The notes below the pieces were generated by a model, which saw only the letters and a program-made list of their open reading frames with translations, did not search any database and had not been told where the DNA came from. Positions 1-8,107 of a DNA stretch of 64,000 nucleotides are shown piece by piece. The stretch's first letter is position 1; each line of letters starts with the position of its first letter. Source of the DNA: Myxacorys chilensis ATA2-1-KO14. GTDB lineage: Bacteria; Cyanobacteriota; Cyanobacteriia; Leptolyngbyales; Leptolyngbyaceae. Where the stretch lies: the NCBI GenBank assembly GCA_019359275.1, contig JAHHHP010000028.1, positions 1-64,000 of the forward strand. The letters are read 5' to 3'. The position numbers and the translations under genes were made by a program.

Positions 1-2
1 GC

Positions 3-92
3 ACTCGTGCCAAGCGGCTGAAGGCAGGGTGGGATGATCATTACCTCACTAAGGTTTTGTCTCAGCCTTCTAAACCTTCCCGCAAATTATGA
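3..92 (+). CDS. Possible C-terminal end of an upstream gene (partial, cut by window edge)
   Basis: The frame is open from the left edge to TGA at 90-92 and gives about 29 residues, including a KAGWDD stretch and a basic end (SRKL). An R..GW motif near the C-terminus is seen in some MazE/AbrB-type antitoxins, but the piece is too short to assign. It overlaps the start of the HicB-like frame at 34-273 in another frame, so the two are unlikely both to be right over 34-92. Low confidence. Confidence 0.25.
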   Translation, partial: TRAKRLKAGWDDHYLTKVLSQPSKPSRKL

Positions 93-273
93 AGAAACGT
101 ATGCGTTCGCCCTAATTGCAGAAGTTCCAGACTTGCCAGGGTGTGCAGCCGACGGAGCAACCTACCAAGCCGCCCTACAGAACGTTGAAGTGATTATGCA
201 AGAGTGGATTGAAACGGCTCAAGAACTCAAGCGTCCAATCCCTCAACATAAGGCCCGGCTGATGTCTGCTTAA
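34..273 (+). CDS. HicB-family antitoxin-like protein, N-terminus doubtful
   Basis: Residues from about 29 onward match the compact cyanobacterial HicB fold: AEVPDLPGC, then CAADGATYQAAL, then a helix with EWIETAQELKRPIP. HicB proteins bind and neutralise the small RNase HicA and often autoregulate. Here there is no C-terminal DNA-binding domain (79 aa, the short form), and no HicA is visible on either side within the window. The first strand expected in the family (a KYEIIIYWS-like start) is missing and replaced by unrelated residues (MIITSLRFCLSL). The gene may therefore be a decayed or 5'-rearranged copy, and the ATG at 34 may not be the true start. Family assignment of the C-terminal part is good; function is uncertain. 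Confidence 0.6.
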   Translation: MIITSLRFCLSLLNLPANYEETYAFALIAEVPDLPGCAADGATYQAALQNVEVIMQEWIETAQELKRPIPQHKARLMSA

Positions 274-329
274 GGTGCGATCGTCTTTATCGCGATTAGT
301 GCAGAGCGCAACTCCGGGCGAGTCTGGTT

Positions 330-1721
330 TCACTTAGCAATGGAGCGTCGCCACGCTAAAAAGCTTGCCACACTGTCTTGTAGAAACGTATTGTGTCGAG
401 ATTGCTGCTCTTTCCAATCGTTGACTAATTGACCAATGATCTCGGATACGGTTGGCGCGGGGAAAGCGGTTTGAAGATGTTGAAGTTTAATCTTGTGTTG
501 AATGGCGATCGCAAGGGCACTCAAGCTTTCACCTGCGTCTAACCCAACCATATGCGCGCCTAAAATTTGTCCATTGCGACGCACAACCAGTTTACACAAC
601 CCTATTGTTTTCCCTCTAAGCTGCGGCTTCAGTAGCGTTGTAAAAGATCGGCGTAAGACGACAACATCTTTGCCATAATTCTGAATCGCTTGTGATTCCG
701 TCAATCCTATCCAAGCGACTTCTGGATCAGTTGACGCAATTTTAGCAGCTTCACTATATCTAGCGTTGTGTCTCGGAAAGAATAAAGCATTTTTGACCGC
801 GATCGCAGCTTCATACTTCGCGACGGCGGCCTCGAAACTGCCGCAATAGTAAACGCGAGGATTATTAGTTTGCAACCTTGCATTGGTTTTCATTGGCGAT
901 CGCACATCCATCGCTTCTAAATTCAGCGTTGCTAGTTCTGACTCCCAACCCATTGCCAGTAGAATTTCATCCGTTTCTATGGTTTGATTGCCAATTTGAA
1001 TGATCTTCTTACCATCCGCTGTTCTAATTTGCATAATTTTGCCGCTCAGAACCCGCACCCCTTCTGTTTCTAACGTAGCTTGTAGAAGGAACGCGACCTC
1101 CGGCTCGGCGTTAGGAATAATCTGAGGCTGATTGACAACTAGCGTAACTTCAGTTCCCAACCGAGCATAAATTTGAGCGAGTTCGACACCCGTCGAAGAA
1201 TGACTAACGATCGCTAACGATTTTGGTGAGTGGGTAATTGGAGATTCGGAAGTGAGGTAATCGAGCGTTTGTAACCCATCAATCTCAGGAATTCTGGGGC
1301 GATGATGAGTCGCAATCAGGAAAGCGCGCGATCGCAGCACTCGACCATTCACCACAAATCCAGACTGCGGCTTGCGACAAAATTCACCCGACTGTTCAAT
1401 AAACTCGACCCCGACACTGGCAAGAATCGTTGGCGAATAGAGTTCTTGTTGATCCTGCGCGATCGCATCGATCCAACCATTGACCTCAGCCCACGAGAGC
1501 GAACTCGTCTTGATCGGCTCAGCATAGACCCGCAAGGCATTCGTTCGCTCAATAGAATCAAAGGTATTTCCCAGCGTTGCCAGGGCAGAATGACGGCTGA
1601 ATTGAGGACGGCAACCTTGCTGCACCAAAGCAACTCGTGCCCGTGACTGTGCAGCTTGCAATGCAGCATGAAACCCTGCGATCGTATTCCCAATAATCAC
1701 CAAATCATAATCAACAGACAT
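330..1721 (-). CDS. FAD/NAD(P)-dependent oxidoreductase of disulfide-reductase fold, lacking catalytic cysteines
   Basis: The 463-residue protein has the length and layout of dihydrolipoamide dehydrogenase/mercuric reductase: an N-terminal FAD-binding strand (YDLVIIGNTIAG, residues 5-16), a central NAD(P)-binding region, and a C-terminal dimerisation domain ending near PAPTVSEII. The redox-active CxxxxC motif is absent; only one cysteine (C37) lies in that region. The catalytic His of the C-terminal HPT..E motif is Ala here. The second glycine motif is also degenerate (SHSSTG). It is therefore unlikely to reduce disulfides; a redox sensor, a diaphorase-like enzyme or a scaffold are possible. 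It lies 64 bp downstream of cobD on the same strand and may share a transcript. The start ATG is well placed. Often annotated loosely as mercuric reductase, which the missing cysteines argue against. Confidence 0.8.
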   Translation of the reverse strand: MSVDYDLVIIGNTIAGFHAALQAAQSRARVALVQQGCRPQFSRHSALATLGNTFDSIERTNALRVYAEPIKTSSLSWAEVNGWIDAIAQDQQELYSPTILASVGVEFIEQSGEFCRKPQSGFVVNGRVLRSRAFLIATHHRPRIPEIDGLQTLDYLTSESPITHSPKSLAIVSHSSTGVELAQIYARLGTEVTLVVNQPQIIPNAEPEVAFLLQATLETEGVRVLSGKIMQIRTADGKKIIQIGNQTIETDEILLAMGWESELATLNLEAMDVRSPMKTNARLQTNNPRVYYCGSFEAAVAKYEAAIAVKNALFFPRHNARYSEAAKIASTDPEVAWIGLTESQAIQNYGKDVVVLRRSFTTLLKPQLRGKTIGLCKLVVRRNGQILGAHMVGLDAGESLSALAIAIQHKIKLQHLQTAFPAPTVSEIIGQLVNDWKEQQSRHNTFLQDSVASFLAWRRSIAK

Positions 1722-1750
1722 AATATTGTTCGTAACTTATCGCTCTGCCA

Positions 1751-1788
1751 GCTTAGTACATCGCTTAGTGCATCAGCTTAGTGCATCA
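1751..1788. repeat. Three tandem 12-13-bp repeats at the cobD stop codon
   Basis: The unit GCTTAGTGCATCA occurs at 1763-1775 and 1776-1788, with a variant (GCTTAGTACATC) at 1751-1762. The last unit contains the cobD stop codon (TGA on the minus strand, 1786-1788), so the repeats start exactly at the end of the gene. It resembles the short tandem repeats common in cyanobacterial spacers. Confidence 0.8.
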
Positions 1789-2859
1789 GTGTAATACACT
1801 CGCTAGAGCATCCAAGAGACGATTATTCTCTTCGGGTAACCGGACGGCCACCCGGAAATAGCGATCGCCGAGTTCAGGAAAACTTAAACAATCGCGAATT
1901 AAAATTTGATGGCGCTTCAGTAATTCTTGCTGAAGCGTCGAGACTGAGCCATTCAATTTAACCAGGAAATAGTTAACGGCACTAGGAAGAGGCGATAGTT
2001 GTGGAATCCGCGAAAGCCCATCAAATAATTGCTTCTGAGCCGCCTTCAACCAATCAAACGTCTGTTTCTGAAACGTTGTATCTTGTACGCAAGCTTCGGC
2101 TGCCGCTGCCGCAAACGTATTGACTGACCACGGATCGCGACGTTGTTGCCACGCTTTGAGCCGATCCGGATGAGCGATCGCATAGCCAAATCGCAATCCT
2201 GGCAAACTGTAGAACTTCGTGAGCGATCGCAAAATAACTAAATTGGGATAGTTCTGCACCTCATTGACCAAGCTATCTAGCTCGTTGGGCAAAAAATCCA
2301 TAAACGCTTCATCGATCACAACCAACTCAAACCGCTCTAGCAGGGGCAGGACTGCCGCTCTCGTGAACAGCCGACCCGTTGGGTTATGAGGATTGTTGAG
2401 GAGCAGCCCAGAGCGATGAAATACGGGGTCAAGGTGTGACAGTCCTTGTTCCCCTGACTCAATAGCAAGCGGGCATCGCACAACCTCTGCATCAAAGGCA
2501 TTCAATGCCCGGAAGTAATCTCCAAAAGCAGGCGTTACCAGAGTTGTGGCCTCTAGCGCTGCCAAATCCCAAGCTGCCCAAGTGAGCAACTCTGCGGACC
2601 CATTTCCTGGCAAAATCCAGTCTATCGACACCTGATGAAGTTGCGCTAAGCGCGATCGTACCTGCCGATACTCTGGGTCTGGATAGTCCCGAATCGTTGA
2701 GAGATGGTCTTGAATCGACGAAATCGCCGATTGAGGTGGACCCAAGGGATTGATACTGGCAGAAAAATCAAGAATTGCCGAAGGAGAGCAGTCAGCGATC
2801 GAGGCTGCCCACTGTAAGTTTCCTCCATGCACGGGTTGAGTCAAGTGATTTTCTGCCAA
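1786..2859 (-). CDS. cobD: Threonine-phosphate decarboxylase (CobD-like, PLP fold type I)
   Basis: Fold-type I aminotransferase of 357 aa with the CobD/HisC pattern: N-terminal HGGNLQWA and DFSASINPLGPP, the central NNPHNPTGR motif, VIDEAFMDF, and the PLP-lysine in RSLTKFYSLPG around residue 215. CobD makes (R)-1-amino-2-propanol O-phosphate, the linker of the cobalamin/pseudocobalamin nucleotide loop; HisC is the main alternative, but HGGNL and the SLTK context favour CobD. The start is weak: the chosen codon is TTG at 2859-2857, 21 bases after the hup stop, with no clear Shine-Dalgarno; a GTG just before HGGNL is another option. It follows hup on the same strand and may be read through from it. 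cobO lies elsewhere in the window (23864). Confidence 0.8.
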   Translation of the reverse strand: MAENHLTQPVHGGNLQWAASIADCSPSAILDFSASINPLGPPQSAISSIQDHLSTIRDYPDPEYRQVRSRLAQLHQVSIDWILPGNGSAELLTWAAWDLAALEATTLVTPAFGDYFRALNAFDAEVVRCPLAIESGEQGLSHLDPVFHRSGLLLNNPHNPTGRLFTRAAVLPLLERFELVVIDEAFMDFLPNELDSLVNEVQNYPNLVILRSLTKFYSLPGLRFGYAIAHPDRLKAWQQRRDPWSVNTFAAAAAEACVQDTTFQKQTFDWLKAAQKQLFDGLSRIPQLSPLPSAVNYFLVKLNGSVSTLQQELLKRHQILIRDCLSFPELGDRYFRVAVRLPEENNRLLDALASVLH

Positions 2860-2880
2860 TACGCGAACTTGAACAATGGA

Positions 2881-3162
2881 TTAGGCTTCAGGAGCAACCT
2901 TTTCCTTAAACAGCTTTCCTGCCGAAAACGCGGGAACGCGAGTGGCCGGAATTTCCATTTTGTCGCCAGTTTTGGGGTTGCGTCCTTCCCGTGCTTTGCG
3001 CTCACGGGACTCAAACGAGCCGAAGCCTACCAGCGTTACTTTATCACCCGTCGAAACCGCTTCAACAATCGTCTCGATCGCGGCGGTCAGAACGGCATCA
3101 GCTTGCTTCTTGGTCACACTTGCTTTGTCTGCAACTGCATCAACGAGTTCACCTTTGTTCAT
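2881..3162 (-). CDS. hup: HU-family nucleoid DNA-binding protein
   Basis: The 93-residue sequence is a textbook HU: MNKGELVDAVADKA start, the beta-arm region GFGSFESRERKAREGRNPKTG, and VPAFSAGKLFKEKV at the end. HU bends and compacts DNA as a dimer. A good Shine-Dalgarno (TGAGGA on the minus strand, about 3169-3175) precedes ATG 3162-3160. The gene has a long upstream spacer (3163-3748) that must hold its promoter. cobD starts 21 bp after its stop. Essentially certain. Confidence 0.97.
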   Translation of the reverse strand: MNKGELVDAVADKASVTKKQADAVLTAAIETIVEAVSTGDKVTLVGFGSFESRERKAREGRNPKTGDKMEIPATRVPAFSAGKLFKEKVAPEA

Positions 3163-3748
3163 ACTAATTTCCTCAGAGTGACGGATGGTTTAGTTATTTG
3201 TCTCAGGTTGAGACAGAAGTAAGAAAAATCAAGGTAAGTCAAGGGGATCGGCTGGGATCGGCTTGAATGCTCATTTTCTCGATTTTTCAATGACCTATTC
3301 TATAGGTTGTTGCAGGAATGTGAACCCCTGAAACCGTTAATTTATATGGATCTCGGAATTTTTTCTCAATTCTTTCAAAAAATGCTGAGTATTAATGCTT
3401 AAAAAATCAGTTTTCCTGATCGAACCTCACGGTTTCTTAAGCTTCTAGCAATGATCCCTCGCGATCGCAATCCGATTCTTTTGAGCGGTGCGATCGCTAT
3501 TGCTTCGTCTCATCTAAGACCAAATCACACAACGCAAGACTTGAATCGATCACGCAGTGTACACAGAATAGATGCAAAAGTTAATATTTAGCCAACACTT
3601 CGCGTATCTGAAAACGCACGTCACAGCACTGCTCAAAACGATGAATTGAGATGGCTTGTTTCTGCATAGGCAAACAGCCCGCCCCTTTAGAACTTGCAGC
3701 GTTGACGCAATTCACAATTACTTGATCGTTCCAGCCCATCGCGAGCCA
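3163..3748. other. Intergenic spacer upstream of hup (586 bp)
   Basis: No convincing gene on either strand. On the minus strand a possible promoter for hup lies at about 3295-3325 (TTCACA, 16 bases, TAGAAT). A weak hairpin followed by six T on the minus strand (ATCAG/CTGAT, 3406-3420, T-run at 3400-3405) could end the transcript arriving from the gene at 3749. Two HIP1-like GCGATCGC sites fall near 3460-3500. Confidence 0.4.
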
Positions 3749-5374
3749 TCATCCCAGCCCGTCTACCGCAAGCTTTCGTTCCAAGGTTCCGAGTCCCAAC
3801 TCGTCTGAAGAGATTGCCGCAACCTCAAACAGTGCCATCATATCTTTAAGGTTTGGATTGCCGCGACTCGCGCCCGTCAATCCCTTTGCAATGACCAAAC
3901 CGCAATAGCCTTTCGTTTTCTTGCAGCGCTGTTCCCATTTCTTGCGCGCCTGAACGTGAGTTGGATCGTCTTCTCCAAACTCACCAAACAGATGAAGTTC
4001 TCCGTTTTGGGTTTGAAACAAGCCCAAATCGTAGTGATCGCCCATAAAGGGATCAGCACCCGGATTAAAACAAATACCGCGAATACCGCCTGCCGATTCG
4101 ATGGTTTCAATCATCGATTTTGCCTTGGGGCGCGATGTTTGAATCAAAATCACGGGCAAGCCTTCTCCCGCTTCCGCTGGTTCACCCGGCTGGTAATGAT
4201 CAAGCTGCGATCGCATCCGCTCCACCATATCCCAAGGAATCACACCCAGACTGAGAAACGCATTCTCCGGCACTAAGTCATCGCGAATCACAGGCATGTC
4301 GATCTCATCGTCCGCCTCATCCACTAGGCTAAACAGTTCGTCTGCTACATCTGGCAGGGTCGTCACTTTAATAGAAACAGACGCTCCATCAGCGGAAATC
4401 TTGTAGCGGCTAGAAATTTCAGGAAAGTTGTCGCCCTCGAGTTTGCGGCGATGCTGTTTAAGAAAGCGATGCATCGCTTCTAAAATTGTGGAAAATGCGA
4501 TCGCTTCTTCGTCGTAGAGAAACGAACGAATGCCTTCTAGCGGATGCAAATTACCAAACACAGGCTTTAACTCTGGCTCAGCAAACTCAGCTAAATCAAA
4601 GTCTTGATCAAATTCCTCGTCGTCTCCTTCCGTTTCGTAGGTCAAAAACAAACAGTCCTGTCCTAAAAACGCTTCCTCCATGTGTTCAATGGAGTCTTGC
4701 GACAACACCCGCTCCCGAAACTGCCGCAGCGAATCGAGCGATCGATACAGCAACACGCCATATTCCATCCCCAACATGCCCATCACCGAGGCATACACCG
4801 ATTTCAAATCCCACCGATTGATTTCAAGTTCTAAAATTTGATGATCGGCTAACACTTCCCAAGGCGCATCATTCCAAAGTTCCTCAGCCCGTTCTATCAG
4901 TTCCTCTGCATGTTCGGGCGGCAGCGACGGCGGACGGCTGTTCGAGGTTTCTTGAAAGCCCCGAAAGATTTCGTCAATCAGAGGCAAATCGGGAACGTAA
5001 TCTAACGTAATATCTAGATCTTGAAGAACGCCGCGCAAATAAAATAAGGTTTCGCGATCGCGCACCACAATCTTTTGCGGTCTAGCAGGCTTGGCCGGAT
5101 TGTGAGGATGCTCCATTGCCCGGAGCAGAGTCCGGACGATCGCTTCGTGCCCCGTTTCTAGTGGCACAACATCCATTGATCGCACCATGCCCTGCGACCC
5201 ATCTACCCAGAGAATGCACTCTCCATCTGCTGGGGGCTTTGCTAAAGTTGGATCGCTCCAAGGAGTATCTGACGCTGAGTCTTGCGAGAACGATCGCCGA
5301 TCACCCTCCCACACGCTTTGAATTTGAGGTAGCTCCAGCAATCGCCGACGAGTAGAAGGATTAAGACCATTCAT
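3749..5374 (-). CDS. Conserved cyanobacterial protein (DUF6930-like)
   Basis: A 541-residue soluble acidic protein with no signal peptide or membrane segment. It opens with a motif typical of a cyanobacterial/plastid family (STRRRLLELPQIQSVWEGDRR) that I associate with DUF6930, contains a long acidic middle (EGDDEEFDQDFDLAEF) and ends with a second conserved half (PVILIQTSRPKAKSMIETIES to KKWEQRCKKTKGYCGLVIAKG). No catalytic motif is recognised and no function is claimed. The ATG at 5374 (MNGLNPSTRR) is preferred; an upstream in-frame TTG at 5401 would add nine residues. It is the only gene on its strand between the spacer at 5402 and the hup spacer. Confidence 0.7.
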   Translation of the reverse strand: MNGLNPSTRRRLLELPQIQSVWEGDRRSFSQDSASDTPWSDPTLAKPPADGECILWVDGSQGMVRSMDVVPLETGHEAIVRTLLRAMEHPHNPAKPARPQKIVVRDRETLFYLRGVLQDLDITLDYVPDLPLIDEIFRGFQETSNSRPPSLPPEHAEELIERAEELWNDAPWEVLADHQILELEINRWDLKSVYASVMGMLGMEYGVLLYRSLDSLRQFRERVLSQDSIEHMEEAFLGQDCLFLTYETEGDDEEFDQDFDLAEFAEPELKPVFGNLHPLEGIRSFLYDEEAIAFSTILEAMHRFLKQHRRKLEGDNFPEISSRYKISADGASVSIKVTTLPDVADELFSLVDEADDEIDMPVIRDDLVPENAFLSLGVIPWDMVERMRSQLDHYQPGEPAEAGEGLPVILIQTSRPKAKSMIETIESAGGIRGICFNPGADPFMGDHYDLGLFQTQNGELHLFGEFGEDDPTHVQARKKWEQRCKKTKGYCGLVIAKGLTGASRGNPNLKDMMALFEVAAISSDELGLGTLERKLAVDGLG

Positions 5375-5487
5375 AACCAAGTGAGTGAACCGAGAACGCA
5401 ACTTTCACACGAATCGTAGCTTTCATCTTAGTCGGATAACGTGATTCCGACACTGGATGTCTAATTTATTTGCATCGAAGTGCTGCT

Positions 5488-5535
5488 ACCAGCATAGACA
5501 TTTACCAGCATAGACATTTACCAGCATAGACACTT
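5488..5535. repeat. Three tandem 16-bp repeats
   Basis: ACCAGCATAGACATTT is repeated at 5488-5503 and 5504-5519, with one change in a third copy at 5520-5535 (ACCAGCATAGACACTT). It lies between the divergent DUF6930-like gene and the sufA-like gene, so it may affect either promoter or be a neutral microsatellite. Confidence 0.9.
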
Positions 5536-5670
5536 GAGAGCAGGTTGGCTCTGCAAAGATCTGAAGGCAACGCAGGCAGCCGTTCGTTTTTGCTAAAGAA
5601 TCGATAGAATAGTAATTTAGATAGCAAGCATTAATTTTGATCGGCTTATTATAAGGAGCGATCGCTCAAG

Positions 5671-6039
5671 ATGACACAAGCAACACAGTCTCAACCAGAT
5701 CAATCTCAACGCGGCATTCTAATGAGTGAAACTGCCGTTCAGCAAGTCAAGATGCTGCGCGACCAGCAGGGCAAGGATCTCTGTTTGCGCGTTGGTGTGC
5801 GGGGCGGCGGCTGCTCTGGCATGTCCTACACGATGGATTTTGAAGAGCCGAGCAATATCCGTCCGGATGATGAAGTTTATGATTACGACGGCTTCAAAGT
5901 GATCTGCGATCCAAAGAGCCTGCTTTATTTGTACGGCTTGATGCTGGATTATAGCAATGCCTTGATTGGCGGCGGCTTTCAGTTTACCAATCCCAACGCC
6001 AATCAAACCTGCGGTTGCGGCAAGTCCTTTTCTGCGTAA
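5671..6039 (+). CDS. sufA: Fe-S cluster assembly A-type carrier (SufA/IscA/HesB family)
   Basis: 122 residues with the three family cysteines: C48 in GGGCSGMSY, and C114 and C116 in the TCGCGKSF tail. A-type carriers hold and pass Fe-S clusters to apoproteins in the cytosol. The N-terminal 15 residues (Gln/Ser-rich) are an extension compared with bacterial SufA. A strong AAGGAG lies about 13 bases before the ATG, overlapping a HIP1 site. A terminator hairpin follows at 6068, so it is probably a single-gene transcript. Symbol chosen on family similarity; it could be called iscA. Confidence 0.93.
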   Translation: MTQATQSQPDQSQRGILMSETAVQQVKMLRDQQGKDLCLRVGVRGGGCSGMSYTMDFEEPSNIRPDDEVYDYDGFKVICDPKSLLYLYGLMLDYSNALIGGGFQFTNPNANQTCGCGKSFSA

Positions 6040-6067
6040 CTGAAAACCTGTCATCATACAGTGTGAG

Positions 6068-6097
6068 TCATTCGTCCTTAGTGGCGAATGATTTTTT
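6068..6097 (+). terminator. Rho-independent terminator after sufA
   Basis: TCATTCG (6068-6074) pairs with CGAATGA (6085-6091), followed by six T at 6092-6097. Confidence 0.8.
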
Positions 6098-6130
6098 GTT
6101 TAACGTGTTGTTTAACCGCTTAGCCTGATC

Positions 6131-6553
6131 ATGACTCAAACTGTTGAAGCCTTATTCGATGAGGGACTAGAACGCTACAAAGCTGGAGAAGACCCGGAAG
6201 TGCTGATTCCTGTGTTTAAGGAGATCTGCGATCGCTCCCGCAAAACGAGCGCCGCTTGGACGTGTCTCGCGTGGCTCTACCTTTTAACTGACAAACCGAC
6301 GCCTGCATTGACGGCGGCACAGAAAGCCGTCAAGATCAATCCTCAAGATCCTCAAGCCCGCGTGAACTTGGTGCTGGCGATGTTAGAGCTATCAAAATCT
6401 GGCGTTCGACCTCACATTGAAATCACGCAGCAACTGACAATGGCAGTGCCCGAGCTGAAAGAAGAAGTTATGCAGAATATTGAAGATGGACTCGCCCGCA
6501 AGCCAAACTGGAAAAGCTTAGAGCGGGTAAAAGCATGGGTGGCAGAATTCTAA
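6131..6553 (+). CDS. Small tetratricopeptide-repeat protein
   Basis: 140 residues, all helical in character. The middle (AAWTCLAWLYLLTDKPTPALTAA, then KAVKINPQDPQARVNLVLAML) makes two TPR units with the usual W/L/A/P spacing. No signal peptide or membrane segment, so cytosolic. TPR proteins mediate protein contacts; the partner is unknown. This short form is common in cyanobacteria. It follows sufA by 91 bp but a terminator lies between them, and another terminator follows at 6584. Confidence 0.8.
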   Translation: MTQTVEALFDEGLERYKAGEDPEVLIPVFKEICDRSRKTSAAWTCLAWLYLLTDKPTPALTAAQKAVKINPQDPQARVNLVLAMLELSKSGVRPHIEITQQLTMAVPELKEEVMQNIEDGLARKPNWKSLERVKAWVAEF

Positions 6554-6583
6554 TCTTTGCTTCAAATTTGTTCACATTATCTA

Positions 6584-6613
6584 GGGTCAGCACTTTTCGG
6601 CTGGCTCTTTTTT
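6584..6613 (+). terminator. Rho-independent terminator after TPR gene
   Basis: GGGTCAGC (6584-6591) pairs with GCTGGCTC (6600-6607) through two G-U pairs and is followed by six T. Confidence 0.75.
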
Positions 6614-7021
6614 AATCACCTAATAGCGATCCCCAGACTTACTATCACATCTGAATTTATAGCGATTTTCTTAACTATCGTTAAGTTAAATTTGGGAAGT
6701 TTTCGCCTTATTTAAGAACAAAAATAATTTATACATCGTAATACCATCAAATATAAGTTAATGGAATTCTTAGAAACAGGATGATACTATCTAGAAATCA
6801 AAGGAATTCATTCCATTGATTACAGTCTTTCAGTTAGCAACATATCGAATTTAGAAGGGCTTTCTGCTTCAAGAAAGCCACTTTCGAGTAATGCTAACGA
6901 ATCCAAGCTGAACTTTTCAGATCTTTCTGGAGCGGGTTTAACTAATAGTTATGATTCAGCATCATAACAGTCGCTCCACCCGACTATTTGAATTTTAACC
7001 TAGCTTAAGGAGCATTTAACA
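6614..7021. other. AT-rich spacer (408 bp)
   Basis: No gene seen. A hairpin (GGCTTTCT at 6858-6865 with AGAAAGCC at 6872-6879) lacks a proper T-run. The right end holds a good Shine-Dalgarno (TAAGGAG near 7006-7012) for the next gene. Confidence 0.5.
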
Positions 7022-7234
7022 ATGGAAACTCAATATGTAGGTGTTAGAGCAGGTACACGAAATCACAAAGGCTATTTTGTACAACATGCGTCGGGCTACA
7101 AGTTGGTCGAGATTGCTGAGTCAGGCTGGGCGGTGATTTGTCTTAGCGATGCGGTTTGCCACTATGTTGATCCTGCAAATTTGCAAATGTCTCATAAGAA
7201 AGATTCTGCTCCATTTGAATTTGAAGAACTTTAA
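7022..7234 (+). CDS. Small hypothetical protein (70 aa)
   Basis: The start ATG is preceded by TAAGGAG and the gene ends 50 bp before a strong terminator, so expression as its own unit is well supported. The protein (GVRAGTRNHKGYFVQH, then GWAVICLSDAVCHYVDP) looks like a small beta-barrel-type domain with two cysteines; no signal peptide and no family recognised. It may be cyanobacteria-specific. Confidence 0.65.
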   Translation: METQYVGVRAGTRNHKGYFVQHASGYKLVEIAESGWAVICLSDAVCHYVDPANLQMSHKKDSAPFEFEEL

Positions 7235-7284
7235 GCTTCTGCTGTTCTCGATATCAGCATTTAATCACCATTTAAAAATCGTAC

Positions 7285-7320
7285 GGCTACCCTGACATGT
7301 CAGAGGTAGCCCTCTTTTTT
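7285..7320 (+). terminator. Strong rho-independent terminator
   Basis: GGCTACC (7285-7291) pairs with GGTAGCC (7305-7311), with an inner palindrome CTGACATGTCAG, then a T-rich run to 7320. Confidence 0.9.
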
Positions 7321-7369
7321 GGTAACGTGAACAGAGGTACTGTTACGCCGTCATCGATGAAAGAACACT

Positions 7370-7615
7370 ATGAAAGAAAAATTGTTCAAATGGCTAAATC
7401 TAGCACTGATGCTGGATCTATTCTTTGTGTTATTTAGCTTCGTTTGGCTTGCGATCGCGGTTATTGGTCACACAGCAAACGTCTCTCTCGGCTTAAATCT
7501 CTGGTACAAACTCTGGGAACCCGTCATGCAACCTGCTCTCGGCATTTTGATGGCAGGCGCACTGGTCAGCGGCATCAGCAGTTGGGTTGCAAAACGGTTC
7601 AGTCCAAATAGCTAA
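7370..7615 (+). CDS. Small two-helix membrane protein
   Basis: 81 residues with two hydrophobic segments (about 9-34, LALMLDLFFVLFSFVWLAIA, and about 52-72, MQPALGILMAGALVSG) and a basic end. Conserved small membrane proteins like this occur in cyanobacteria without known function. Stands alone between a terminator and the broken gene at 7718. Confidence 0.65.
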   Translation: MKEKLFKWLNLALMLDLFFVLFSFVWLAIAVIGHTANVSLGLNLWYKLWEPVMQPALGILMAGALVSGISSWVAKRFSPNS

Positions 7616-7717
7616 ACTTGAACGCTACACGCGATCGCATTTCCAGACGTTGTAATTCTAGATATTGTGATTTCAGACATTGGAGTTAATGTTGCACCCA
7701 AGTTCAGCCGATGAGCG

Positions 7718-8068
7718 TTGTTTATGGCTCTTGATGTGCATCCTGGAAAATCTAGAAAAGCAGCAATCCGAAGAAAGCGTTGGGCGTTTCTGAATGAACA
7801 CGCTTATGATGCGCTGCTTGAAAAAATTAGTCTGCCCTCTTCAGATGGCAGTGCTATTGTTTTGCGTTGTCCTCTACTCAACCGCCTGCAAGATTTCTAG
7901 GGAGATTACAGCTACCATTTCAGCGAACTTAACCCTTTGATAGATGAGATTGAGCAAATCAAGCAAGAATTCGCTGATGAACATGTTTTGACTTCATTAG
8001 AAGCACTAAAGAAAGCCTGTCGGGACGCGCGAAATGGTAGCTTAAATCTTTACTTCTTTGGCGACTAA
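7718..8068 (+). pseudogene. Hypothetical gene interrupted by an in-frame TAG
   Basis: Start TTG 7718 or ATG 7724 (a TGA at 7712 closes the frame upstream). The frame runs to TAG at 7898-7900 and then continues in the same frame for 55 more codons to TAA at 8066-8068. The second half (GDYSYHFSELNPLIDEIEQI, then ALKKACRDARNG, then LNLYFFGD) has the composition of a real protein, so the TAG looks like a nonsense mutation in a gene of about 116 codons. A sequencing error or a suppressed stop cannot be excluded. The family is not recognised. Confidence 0.6.
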
Positions 8069-8107
8069 TGGTGTTTCGATATGGCAGTTCAACTCAGCTA
8101 AAACAAT

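Noticed and set aside
1302..1646. Plus-strand frame inside the flavoprotein gene
   Set aside because: It lies fully within a strongly supported minus-strand gene and has no family-like motifs.
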